NCBI RefSeq assembly: GCF_000002235.5 | Contig: NW_022145599.1 | Location: forward strand, 24,822,879-24,886,878 | DNA length: 64,000 nucleotides | Origin: Strongylocentrotus purpuratus | Lineage: Eukaryota > Echinodermata > Echinoidea > Camarodonta > Strongylocentrotidae | Direction: 5' to 3' | Part shown: piece by piece, positions 1 through 10,115 of the stretch | How the letters are laid out: the number at the start of each line of letters is the position of its first letter | Numbering within the stretch: the stretch's first letter is position 1 | Translations under genes and position numbers: made by a program | Notes under the pieces: generated by a model | The model's database searches: none | Seen by the model: the letters and a program-made list of their open reading frames with translations, nothing else | What the model was told of the DNA's origin: nothing

Positions 1-205
1 ACACATTTTGAACAACTGGCTGGCTTTTAGCCAAGTCGTTTTCATCTGAAATTTTTCGAACGACTTGGATGTCAAAGGTGAAGCAGTATCATTTGTGAAT
101 GATATAGAATACTGACGATCACTTTCTCCTACTTACAGTTCAAAGTAACAATCTTTTATTCCACATTTTGGGAAGAATCTCTACGGTATTCTACCATAAA
201 TCACA
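1..205 (+). promoter_or_regulatory. 5' flank of IgSF1 with conserved splice acceptor
   Basis: This block is almost identical to the DNA just upstream of two other family members (about 8915-9116 and 51967-52172), beginning with the shared string CATTTTGAACAACTGGCTGG. A pyrimidine-rich tract ending CTTACAG at 138 looks like a 3' splice site, giving a likely 67-base 5' UTR portion before the ATG at 206. I infer that the coding exon is preceded by at least one non-coding 5' exon upstream of the window. The conserved block would then be the 3' part of that intron rather than the core promoter. No TATA box is claimed. Confidence 0.5.
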
Positions 206-1240
206 ATGGTTGAAGTTTTGTTTCATTCCTTGACTGGTGGATTTAAAATCCAAATATTAGTAATTTCTATCATTCTCACGAATCTATATGGATGTAAATC
301 CACACAATTATCTAAAATACAAGGGCAAGAAGCTAACTTGATTTTCTCATACCCATGTGACAGTACAGAAGTCACTTTATTACATCATTTAAGCACAGCC
401 CCATTTTATCGCTCGACAGACGGGTCAGCGCTGTCATTGCCTCCAGTTCAGGTCAATAGATTCCATGTGCAAAATAGAATCAAAAATGGAAACTGCTCTC
501 TGGATCTTACAATAACTAATCTAATGAGAAATGATGCAGGGAAATACATCTCATTGGTTTACAAGGATGGGAAGTCAATTGTTGATCACACAACAAGAGT
601 CGAACTGCAAATAGACTATCCTCCTGGTAAGGCATCATGTGTTGAGAGTGAAGGAAAGGGTGGAGACTGGGTTTCAATAGACTGTACAGCTAATGTTGGG
701 AGTCTATCAGGAAAGATTGAATGCTATCAGGGTGGTGTATGGATGCCTTCCCTAACTGACCCCAGTGAATCTGTCACTTTATTAACACAGACCATTCTCA
801 TCAGAAAATCTCTGCCAGTATTTTGTTGTTCTTCTACTTTGGATGAATACAAAGAAAGATGTGAATGTAAGGATACTGGTCTGTATATAGCTGATGATGA
901 TAGCAATAACCCTTGCCCTCCTTTAGAAATTACAACAATGCCTCTTCTTTCCACTCTCACAGAAAACGATCAAAGTGATTACTATTCCAATATGACGTCC
1001 TCTATTCCAATTAATATGGAAACATGCAACTTTGATAGCATCCTGTTTATAATTTCCGTAACTATTGAATCTATAGTGCTAATCTTGGTTTTTGTTATGG
1101 TGTATAAAATGATAAAAAGGGTGAGAAATTCTGAATGTAGACAATATACTCCTCTTACTTTGTGTTGTTGGCCCAAATCTTCCAATAACGGAAACGATTT
1201 GATTGAAATTAAACCAGTTATTAGTTTACCACAGGTTTGA
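206..1240 (+). CDS. IgSF1: two-domain immunoglobulin-superfamily type I membrane protein
   Basis: The 344-residue product has a signal peptide (hydrophobic core about residues 15-28, ending near Cys30), a first Ig-like domain (about 35-137), a second cysteine-rich Ig-like domain (about 142-225), a Thr/Ser-rich stalk (230-275), a membrane segment (about 279-300) and a basic stop-transfer KMIKRVR. Domain 1 has Cys51 and the NDAGKY F-strand signature, but Ser116 sits where the canonical cysteine should be; Cys97 is the other cysteine. Domain 2 carries Cys145, 160, 173, 207, 208, 219 and 221. N-glycosylation sequons include NCS (96) and NMT (262). The tail is unlike that of IgSF4-6 and contains YTPL (314-317), a possible YxxPhi sorting signal. 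Everything lies in one exon. Function is unknown; cell-surface recognition or adhesion is inferred from architecture and tandem expansion. The ATG is shared by paralogues, which supports this start. Confidence 0.85.
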   Translation: MVEVLFHSLTGGFKIQILVISIILTNLYGCKSTQLSKIQGQEANLIFSYPCDSTEVTLLHHLSTAPFYRSTDGSALSLPPVQVNRFHVQNRIKNGNCSLDLTITNLMRNDAGKYISLVYKDGKSIVDHTTRVELQIDYPPGKASCVESEGKGGDWVSIDCTANVGSLSGKIECYQGGVWMPSLTDPSESVTLLTQTILIRKSLPVFCCSSTLDEYKERCECKDTGLYIADDDSNNPCPPLEITTMPLLSTLTENDQSDYYSNMTSSIPINMETCNFDSILFIISVTIESIVLILVFVMVYKMIKRVRNSECRQYTPLTLCCWPKSSNNGNDLIEIKPVISLPQV

Positions 1241-1458
1241 TAATTTAATTACTACAATTACTACTTACTAATTACTCATGCCTGTGTATGTCTTTGAATG
1301 TCAGAGAACCAGCCGATGTATGAATGCTAGCTTAATAATTGATTGCATTTACGCTTGCATTTTGAATAACTAGCTAGCTTTTAGCCACACCATTTCCATC
1401 TGAATTTTTTTTATTGAGTTGGATGTCAAAGGTGTAACATATTACTGTTTGTGAAATA
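1241..1458. other. Spacer between IgSF1 and the IgSF2 relic
   Basis: From about 1360 this spacer is a diverged copy of the IgSF upstream block (TTTGAATAACTAGCTAGC, then GATGTCAAAGGTG). It is therefore the old 5' flank of the IgSF2 relic, cut by the inverted-repeat element that follows. No other gene is visible. Confidence 0.55.
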
Positions 1459-2121
1459 CAGTGTGAGTCAAAAAAAGTTTACACCTAGAAAATTGCTAAT
1501 TATTTGTAAAATAATCGATAAACAGTACATTATTATACATCTTATGAAAGAGTGTTTTATCCCAAATCATCTTGTAACATTTTTGTGTGATATGTGTTCA
1601 CGCTTGGATGATCAGGAGGCATTGTTTGCGAGAGTGCAAAAATCGACTTGCGCCAAGGTTGCTTATGTGATGTATGAATAAAACAATTGGGATTTGGGTA
1701 TTAATTCAATCTTTGCAGATCTAAATAACATCCCTAACAAATTTAATAATGCCACACATATCAAATATCGAATATCAAATATCAACGAACTTTTGTGCGC
1801 GCGTGTGTGGGTGTGTGTGACTTTGCCCTTTGCAAAAGCATATGCAATGCATTTCATTTGATACATTCAATTCATTCTCTTACTCCGCTAATCCCAACAT
1901 AATACATACTGTAGGCATCACTTTGGCGCAAGTCGATTCTTGCACTCTCGCAAACAATGCCTCCTGTTCTCCCAAGCGTGAACACATACCACACAAAAAT
2001 GATACCAAATGATTTGAGATAAAATACTTTTTCATAAGATGTATAATAATTTACTTTTCATCGATGATTTTTAAAATAATTAGCAACTTTCTAGGTGTAA
2101 ACTTTTTTTTGACTCACACGG
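1459..2121. mobile_element. Long-inverted-repeat MITE, Tc1/mariner-like
   Basis: The two ends are inverted copies of each other: CAGTGTGAGTCAAAAAAAGT on the left and the matching GACTCACACGG end on the right. The similarity runs inward for about 200 bases (1459-1660 against 1920-2121), with a loop of about 250 bases that encodes nothing convincing. TA-rich flanks and the homologous uninterrupted sequence near 27538-27560 (upstream of IgSF4) support insertion at a TA-type target. The terminal GTGTGAGTCAAAAA pattern and TA target suggest a non-autonomous Tc1/mariner relative; the class is inference. It lies in the 5' flank of the IgSF2 relic, about 35 bases before its splice acceptor. Confidence 0.7.
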
Positions 2122-2212
2122 ATATATAGATATGACGATCACTTTATCCTCTTTGCAGTTACTGAAAAACCTCTGTATTTAGGCAAAAATCTGAATCTAA
2201 CCGTAATTCAAA

Positions 2213-2970
2213 ATGTAACAAGTTTCATTTCATCCTTGAATGGTGGATTTCAAATCCCAATATTATTACAGATAATGAGTTCTGGTCATGCGATTGCATT
2301 GTGAAGAAAAGGTGTTGAATGGGTCAGAAAAATGTGATCATGTAGCATGTAAGTATTGGTGTAAGCAAGGTTCTAGAGTCATCAAAATAATAATAAATTT
2401 TTGCCAGTCTTGGTAAAGTAACAAGCACTGTACACAGAAAGATGTATATGGGACTACACAAATGGTGTCGGGGCTACTAACCTTGATTTCCTTATCTTTC
2501 TATGCTCATTACTCAGCCAGTATACATTTTCTACCAAAAGTGTTTGGCAAACGACATTTATTTGTACTCTTGAACATTCAGTGTAAGTATCGCTTGAATC
2601 TGTGAGAATTTTTTTTTTTTTTTTACCAGAACTCAAGTTTTTCTTTAATTTCTATTATTAGTCTATACGGATGTAAGTCAACACAATTATCTCAAATACA
2701 AGGGCAAGGAGCTCTCATGATTTTTCCCATACCTATGTGATGGTGCAAAAGTTACATTACAGCATTTGTACAGATTCTCATTTTATCGATTGACAGATAG
2801 ATCAATGTGTCGTTGCCTGGAGGTCAGCTCCATAGATTCCAAGTGCAAAATAGAAACAACAAAACTGCTTCCTGGATTTTACAATAAGTAATCTAATGAG
2901 AAGTGATGTAGGAAATATATACATTTGTTTACAAGGATATGCAACTAATTGGTGATCTCACAACAGAGTT
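2213..2970 (+). pseudogene. IgSF2: decayed IgSF paralogue
   Basis: After an acceptor-like CTTTGCAG at 2158, the sequence follows the IgSF coding exon. The start ATG at 2213 is followed at once by TAA. The signal-peptide region is then interrupted by about 370 bases of unrelated DNA (about 2270-2640), and homology resumes at GTCTATACGGATGTAAGTC (about 2662). Domain 1 can be followed in several frames (the PYPCD-equivalent, the FY block, the IVQNR-like block, SNLMRSD) to about 2970, where homology stops just before domain 2. Frameshifts are many, so no protein is expected. By position it corresponds to IgSF5 in the 45-53 kb duplicate. Confidence 0.8.
2270..2640. other. Foreign segment inside IgSF2, possible relic of another Ig-type sequence
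   Basis: This stretch has no counterpart in the other IgSF copies. In one frame it contains a CKYWCK peptide (about 2347-2364), a motif typical of V-type Ig domains of the pIgR/CD300 kind, but the frame is full of stops and no other hallmark is clear. A 16-base poly-T lies at about 2609. It may be a transposon fragment that matches by chance. Confidence 0.25.
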
Positions 2971-3369
2971 TATATGCAGTGTATATCATAGCCAATCTTC
3001 TTTATTGGTATGAATTGGGAATTTTTAAATATTTTCTATAGAAAGAGTGTAACTTTCTCTGAACACTGGGCAATCTTTGTAGTTTTTGCCATGAGCCCAC
3101 CTTGGGCAATACGGAGCTAGTTGCCATCTACTTTTCTAAACCATTATCCCTGAACTGTGCAGCTGTATGATGTAGAGAAAATTTCGATGAATTGTTTTGA
3201 AGTTGTATTTTTTTTTCTTTTTCATTCCTGTATTCCGTTCCAAAGAATTCTTTATCTGATAAAGTGCGAAGATAAATTGAAAGAACCACCTATTTAAATT
3301 ATGTATAGTTTAATGAGACAAGTTTCTCTAGAAGGAAATCGAGAACACTGCACACAAATACTAGCTTTG
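2971..3369. other. 3' flank of the IgSF2 relic
   Basis: This stretch is non-coding. Segment 3025-3210 is homologous to 10655-10800 downstream of IgSF3, sharing TGTGCAGCTGTATGATGTAG, so it belongs to the ancestral IgSF 3' flank. Confidence 0.5.
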
Positions 3370-4290
3370 TCAGAATGGCTCCAATTCAATGAGTCAGGGT
3401 TGTATATACAGGGTTTGATGTCCAAAGACACTTTGACACTGAGTTACATTTACTAAGATGTTTTTTTTAAGGATACTGTTATGCTTTATTACGATGGCTT
3501 CCATTCAATGTGTCAGGATTGCATATACAGGGTTTGATGTCCAAAGACACTTGGACACTGAGTTACATTTACTTAAATGTTTTTGAATGATACGGTTATG
3601 CTTTATTACGATGGCTTCCATTCCATGTGTCAGGATTGTATACAGGGTTTGATGTCCAAAGACACTTGGACACGGAGTTAAATTTTCTTACATGTTTTTT
3701 TAATGATACTGTTATGCTTTATTATCCTGACTTCCATTCAATGTGTCAGGATCTTATACAGGGTTTGATGTCAAAAGACACTTATATACTGAGTTACATG
3801 TACTTCTATGTTTATTAATCACTATTATGTTCTTTTATGATGGCTTCAATTCAATGTGTCAGGATTGTATACAGGGTTTGATGTCAAAAGACACTTTTAT
3901 ACTGAGTAACATGTACTTCTATGTTTGTTAATCACTATTATGTTCTTTTATGATGGCTTCAATTCAATGTGTCAGGATTGTATACAGGGTTTGATGTCAA
4001 AAGACACTTTTATACTGAGTTACATGTACTTTAATGTTATTATGCTGTTTTATGATGGCTTCCATTCAATGAGTCAGGATTGTAAATACAAGTTTTTGTT
4101 GACCAAAGACACTTTCATACTGAGTTACATGTACTTCTATGTTTGTTAATCACTATTATGTTCTTTTATGATGGCTTCAATTCAATGTGTCAGGATTGTA
4201 TACAGGGTTTGATGTCAAAAGACACTTTTATACTGAGTTACATGTACTTCAATGTTGCTGAATTACTACTATGCTCTTTCATGATGGCTG
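3370..4290. repeat. 117-bp-type minisatellite, about 8 units
   Basis: About eight diverged tandem units of 113-117 bases can be followed by the recurring words TCAGGATTGTA, GACACTT and GAGTTACATGTACTT. Small open frames inside are by-products of the periodicity (a 117-base unit is 39 codons). The same unit lies downstream of every IgSF copy, in arrays of very different length. Confidence 0.9.
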
Positions 4291-4369
4291 AATGAATATG
4301 TCTCCAATAACTTATACAAAAAGCAGTACTACATACAATGTATTTTTATATGTTTGTTTGTGTTGTTCT

Positions 4370-4440
4370 CACAGACTTCCAAATGGGGACAAATATTTGT
4401 ATGACAGTAAACCAAAGTGATTAGTTTACCACAGGATTAC
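4370..4440 (+). pseudogene. Relic of an IgSF1-type tail segment
   Basis: After an acceptor-like TTGTTCTCACAG (ending about 4374), the sequence CTTCCAAATGGGGAC... through TTAGTTTACCACAGG aligns with the last 60 bases of IgSF1 (about 1178-1240, ending ISLPQV and stop). In-frame stops occur here. A near-identical relic is at about 47490-47562. It shows that IgSF1-like tail sequence once lay downstream of the minisatellite. Confidence 0.5.
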
Positions 4441-6366
4441 AATTATTTTGTTTTATAATCTAATTTCAAGATATAAAACCTGCTTTAGAAATTCCTCATC
4501 AGAATATTTACCTTCCTAGTGCATTTTTCTGTCATGGATTAACTGATTTAGTTAAAGTGGATGGGTACCCAAACCACCAGAGCAACTGCTCATGGACTAG
4601 TAGTAGATTTATTGTCTTATCTCTTTATAATGGATGAGGTTAAAGAAGTATAATCCCTCCTTGCCTGGTCATTGACAATCACTTTGAAAAAGCATTTTAT
4701 TGAAAAAAAATCACTGGCATTTCACTAGCATCCACAGATAGTACACCTTAATAGTCTTTATAAATATAATGTACATGAGTAACATAAATATATATGTATG
4801 CTTTTAAATAACTGCATGTCTTTCTCTATCAAACAAGCTGAAGCAATATACCTGAAATGTCTTTTTTTATTTTGAGAAGTAGCTTTTCTCAAGTTAATAT
4901 GTATTTGATTAATGCATTTCATCTCTAGTGTGCAAACAATTTAATGTATATAGAATATTTCCTGGTGCTTATATCGGAACGCCATGTGCGTTTATAGATC
5001 TTTTCATTTATTCATGTTGATGTCATATCGCCATGTCATCTCATCCATCCGATGGGTCACTAAGGGCTCCTTTTACACTACATTTTGTAGCCTAAGTGGA
5101 GGGTTGTATCTGCAAATTATTAAATGTTTAATCAAAATGAAACCATACCAAAATATTCAGAAGGCAATTTTTCAGTCACTTGATATATGCACTTCATCGA
5201 TGCATTTCATCCATGAGGACACATTTATTCAAAATTGCGTTCGATGATTAATTAACTCTGTTCACTTTGATGTGCATTCCATAATGTATTGTAATTTGTA
5301 GGTTTATTTGCATTTTTAGTTTTGTTTAAGATGTAATTGTATATCGGTCTATTTTGTGTGTTATAGCGCTTAGAGACTTCGGTGGTAAGCGCTTCATAAG
5401 TAACGTTTTTATTATTATTATTATTATTATTAATATCATTGTGTGCAAACCGTATCATTTTTTTCTGATTACAATTTTGTGGTTGTTTATGGGTACTTTG
5501 TACTTTGATATCAGTTTCCAACCTCTTAACATAATACCAGTTAACTTTCCTTTTTGTTGAGGGGCAGAATATTACTGAGCAACTTCAAACTGTATTCCTA
5601 GCTAGATTCATGTATTAATAATAATAGTAAATACTTATAAAGCGCACTTATCTAATAACTTACTCAAGGCACTATACAAAACAATATTAAAACGAATCAT
5701 TTACGATATGTGAGAAATATTTATTTTTATACTATATATTTTCTGTCTGTTTTACTTCTTGCTGTGAATGAATTCATATTAAAAACATTTGCTTATAAAT
5801 TTGAACATAAAGTGCCATTTGCAACTTCATATTGTTCTTTGTTTTGGGTGTGGGTTTTGTGAGTAATTGTGTATGAGGGTGAGGTGCACGTGTACGTCAT
5901 TATGTTCCATAAATCATAATCCTATCCTGCAGGCTTGATTGTGTGGACTTTGGACCTATCATTCAATTTCACAGAGAGATGTGTTATGTACACCATAAGG
6001 GGTGTTCACACACAAAGCATAATCACATCCTCACTTTCAAAGTGTACCTATCACCCAACAAAGTAAAATCAACCTAACAATAATTCACCCGGCATTCTAT
6101 GGGCGAACGGAGTACAATGATAGGGTGCGAAGAAAATTAAGAATAACATATCGACACAGGAATAAGGCTGAGTTTGTGAAATGGAATCTGATAGTTCTCA
6201 GATTAGAAACTTAACAAAATTATGAGTGAAATTAACCCTAAAGGAAAATGTTAAAATATAAACAGAAATTTAGCAAAATTATCAATAACCTGACAAAAAA
6301 GTTGAAGCAAAATTACATTTAACTTGTTTCAATTGACCAGTAAACTAAGGCTTTCATTGGCAGCTA

Positions 6367-6410
6367 TCTCTCTCTCTCTCTCTGAATGTATATATATATA
6401 TATATATATA
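6367..6410. repeat. (CT)n then (TA)n microsatellite
   Basis: A CT run is followed by a short unique word and a TA run. The paralogous site at 49482-49542 has longer runs of both, showing length change since duplication. Confidence 0.9.
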
Positions 6411-6820
6411 ACATGTATACTGTGAAAGGAAATGAGAGATGAATGGTTGCATGGCTTAAATCAAGTCCCTGATTATTGCTCTACTTTGATGTAATCTCCC
6501 TAAACTATATTTTCTCATTTGTATTTATTTCCATGGAAGTTGTTGTAAAAACACTTACAGGTGTATGTATATTTATTTGTATATTTATATATATTTTAAA
6601 ATCAGGGGTGATAGTGAGAGTTAAAAAAAGAAATCGTTTAGTGAGAAATACAAATTAAAAAAAGGGGTTTTAGAAATCAGACAGAATCAAGTTTCCCGAG
6701 CGCCTGCATGCGTTCAAGCAAGTCATGAAAAAACGGCACCTCACCCTCCAAATTCCAAACCGGATTTTGAATTATTTATTTTTTAAATAAAAAACGATTT
6801 AAATGGGCAAATAATCAGGC

Positions 6821-6872
<52 letters not shown>
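6821..6872. repeat. (TA)n microsatellite
   Basis: A pure AT/TA dinucleotide run of about 50 bases, with a counterpart at 49963-50007 in the paralogous spacer. Confidence 0.9.
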
Positions 6873-6874
<2 letters not shown>

Positions 6875-7529
6875 ACTTATCCCACATGTGAACAGGCAAA
6901 TAAGTGAAATTTGAATCAGGAATCAATTGCAACGTTTTCCTGCCCTTAATTATTTTTATTTTATTTTATTTATTTGATTCCATATTTCTTAAAAAGTGTG
7001 AATTGGTCTAATGTTGGCATGTACCTCCCAGGGACAGGTACAAAATTGTTGAACCATTCCAGCTTTCGTTGATTTGATGCTATTTATATTCTCTGTTGTC
7101 AAGAGGAAGTTTGAAAGCGAAAAGTCATGCTTCACCTAGGATGTATGGTTTTCATTGGAGCTGCATACAACTTCATGTTTCACAAGCGCAGTTTTTAAGT
7201 TTTAAAGTGAAAACCACAACATTATTGATTGCTTTGTATAATTATATATTTTAAATCTGAAGAAAAATGTTCCAGATGTTCTACATAAAGAGAACAGCTC
7301 AATTAGCAATTTTCTTTCAGGACTACAGCTGAACAATTCATCAATCCTTATTTCCTAGCAAGGTCATCTCTCCTGCATGAGCATAATTATGATACTACAT
7401 ACTCACAAAGAAGTAGGCCTACACTCGAATAAAGTCAAATTATATCTGCTCTGAACTTGAAGCACCTTCGGTGATCTATTTTTTCCTCCGAGTTTTACCG
7501 TTTTTATCTATAAAACGGTTCTAGGACAC

Positions 7530-7680
7530 TGAACCCCTGGACATCCACCCCAGATAACCACCCCCAGTCAACTACCCCTAGGACAACTACCCCCTAGGTC
7601 AACCACCCTCTATATAGGACGACTATCCCCGGGACAAAAAAAACCCGGACAACTACCCCTAGGACAACTACCTAACTAAG
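7530..7680. repeat. Degenerate short tandem repeat, CCCCTAGGACAACTA type
   Basis: About nine imperfect units of 15-17 bases built on ACAACTACCCCTAGG. The same array is at about 50735-50905. It is non-coding. Confidence 0.8.
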
Positions 7681-8531
7681 GGTTATTTAAGCGGAACAAA
7701 ATGAAATTGTCATTTATTATGTAAAATGTAAAATTCAAGCTGTAACTTCCTTCTTCTTTTCTTCCTGTAAATGTCTTTACCTCATGTTATCTTCAGCTTT
7801 CCTCTGTCCTCTGTTGTTGTGAATGTATGTTCTATGTTTTTTTAATATAAAATAAGTTTATATCTTGTTTATTCTAAGTATTTATTTGGGGATAATTCTC
7901 ATCAAGCTAATTTTGGCTTTCATGATTCCCCACTTCCTTTTATCTTATGTTGATAATGAACGATCATGTATATATTTTTGATGTTTTTTAAAAGAGAGTG
8001 AAATAAATAAATGAAAAAATGAAATGAAATGAATCCCAGCTGGCAATAAACTCATTTGATAAGAAATTAAACCACATATGGCCCTTTCTACTAAGATGTA
8101 TATTGGGTAGCTGGCGATTACTACAAGAACAACAAAACTAATGAGGCTTCCCTGAGTAAACAAAATTATTATATGATTACCAGTAATATGTTAAACCTTG
8201 GGTTCTGATGGGGTTTTAGGTTATATGTTGGGTTGGTTCGGCTAAGGGATAGGTATAGTGTTGGGTCCAGGGTGGAAGTTAGAGCTATAGAGCTAGTGAC
8301 CATAGAGAAACTATCCCCACAATATAATGTATGTTGTACAATCCACCTACTCTATTTTTTCTTCTAACACATCCAGGCAATGATTAGGACATCTGGCATC
8401 TGGGGCTATTCTAATGGCCATTACTCTACCATCACTGAATCCTAAATAGAGAGGTATGGTCTGCAGGTTATTGGTGTTTGATCAAAGTGAAATGGAGCTC
8501 GGTAATTAAAAAGGGAATAAGTCAGTCCTGG

Positions 8532-8686
8532 GCCCCGTCTTACAAAGAGTTACGATCGATCCAAATCAATCGTAAGTCCTCCAATCAATCGCAAGTTTGC
8601 AGTCTCCTATCTCTTATGTACATAGTTACGATTGATATCAATCGCAAATAAGTTACGATTGATATCAACTCTTTGTAAGACGGGGC
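8532..8686. mobile_element. Small palindromic MITE with CCTGG duplication
   Basis: The 155-base element has 20-base inverted termini GCCCCGTCTTACAAAGAGTT. It is flanked by CCTGG on both sides (8527-8531 and 8687-8691). The paralogous spacer at about 51740 reads straight through with a single CCTGG, which is an empty site. Inside are further TTACGATTGATATCAA half-palindromes. It has no coding capacity, and the superfamily is not assigned. Confidence 0.85.
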
Positions 8687-8914
8687 CCTGGTTGACGCAT
8701 CAACTCTTGCTGTATGTCTAATTGTCCAATCTGATGATTTTTACACACTGACAATCTTCATTTAACGAATCCATCAGGAACAAAAGTTGAAACACAATAC
8801 AGTAGATTACGGCTACAAGCCTACAATGACTGCATGATTCATGCCTTTGTATACCGGTATGTGAAAGAACAAGCCGATGTATGTGTTAGCCGAAAATTAG
8901 ATTGCACTTTTACA

Positions 8915-9116
8915 CATTTTGAACAACTGGCTGGCTTTTAGCCAAGTCGTTTTCATCTCAAATTTTTCGGACGACTTGGATGTCAAAGGTGAAGCAGTAT
9001 CATTTGTGAATGATATAGAATACTGACCCTCACTTTCTCCTACTTACAGTTCAAAGTAACAATCTTTTACTCCACATTTTGGGAAGAATCTCTACGGTAT
9101 TCTACCATAAATCACA
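8915..9116 (+). promoter_or_regulatory. 5' flank of IgSF3 with splice acceptor
   Basis: This block is near-identical to 1-205. The acceptor TCCTACTTACAG ends at 9049, and the paralogous ATG is at 9117. Confidence 0.5.
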
Positions 9117-10115
9117 ATGGTTGAAGTTTTGTTTCATTCCTTGACTGGTGGGTTTAAAATCCAAATATTATTAATTTCTATCATTCTCACAAATCTTTAT
9201 GGATGTTAATCCACACAATTATCTAAAATACAAGGGCAAGACGCTAACTTGATTTTCCCATACCCATGTGATAGTACAGAAGTCACTTTACAGCATTCGT
9301 ACAGAGTCCCATTCTATATCTCTACAGACGGGTCATCGCTGTCTTTGTCACAAGATCAGGTAGAAAGATACAAGGTTCAAAACAGAAATGACACTGAGCA
9401 TTGTTATCTGGAGTTTACAATAAGTAATCTACTGAGCATTGATCAAGGGACATACATTTTGTCTGTATACAAGGATGGGGAGATACTAGTTGAACAAACA
9501 CACAGGATTTGGCTACAGGTTGATTATCCTCCTGGTAAGGCATCGTGTGTTGTGAGTGAAGAAAAGGGTGGAGACTGGGTCTCAATAGACTGTACAGCTA
9601 ATGTTGGGAGTCTATCAGGAGAGATTGAATGCTATCAGAATGGTGTATGGATGCCTCCCCTAAGTGATCCTATTGAAACTAGAACATTATTAAGACAGAG
9701 CATTCTTATCAGAAAATCAAAGCCAGTATTTTGTTGTTCTTCAACTCTGATTGAATACAAAGAAAGAAATGAATGTAATGATACTGTATTGTATTTATCT
9801 GGTAACAATAGCATAGACCCAAGTCTTTTTACATCAACTTCTACAACAAGAACTGTGAATGATATCACAGAAACCACAGAAATTCAATCAAACATGGTAT
9901 CCTACATAACAAAATCAAAGAAAGAAAACTATCGCACTCTCACAGTGATTGTTCATCCCGTTTGTGTGTTAATTGAAGTTCTGCTGCTGTTATTAATTTT
10001 CCACTCCATATGCATACGGAGAAAAAATGTAAGAACTTACGTTGATGACCAGCAAAGGTCTTCTCAATCAGTACTAATTGGAAGGGTTGATTATCACGAT
10101 ATAGAACTTAAGTAG
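9117..10115 (+). pseudogene. IgSF3: IgSF paralogue with a stop at codon 31
   Basis: The shared start ATG is at 9117. The AAA codon that follows the signal peptide in paralogues (GGATGTAAATCC) is TAA here (9207-9209). The frame is otherwise open to 10115, corresponding to 332 residues. Domain 1 lacks the canonical F-strand cysteine, as in the other copies. Domain 2 has the full cysteine set except that the usual RCEC/RCEC-like site is RNEC. A membrane segment (about VCVLIEVLLLLLIF) and a private tail ending VDYHDIELK follow. VDYHDI fits the ITIM consensus and is also a YxxPhi motif. An alternative start at TTG 9249 would lack a signal peptide. It is either a very recent pseudogene, an allele, a readthrough product or a base-call error. 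Confidence 0.8.

Larger units (their letters stand above)
4290..8910. repeat. Spacer duplicon, paralogous to 47400-51960
   Basis: These 4.6 kb are near-identical in order and sequence to 47400-51960, and more distantly related to 25020-27600 and 42230-45400. I see no convincing gene. Contents: a short ATT run near 5409-5432; CT then TA runs at 6367-6410; a TA run at 6821-6872; a degenerate CCCCTAGGACAACTA minisatellite at 7530-7680; and a small MITE at 8532-8686 that is absent from the paralogous spacer. Relative to the 47-52 kb copy it lacks about 80 bases near 7196. Confidence 0.8.

Noticed and set aside
2454..2636. 60-codon reverse-strand frame with a lysine run
   Set aside because: The lysines come from a poly-T tract. 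No homology or splice context.
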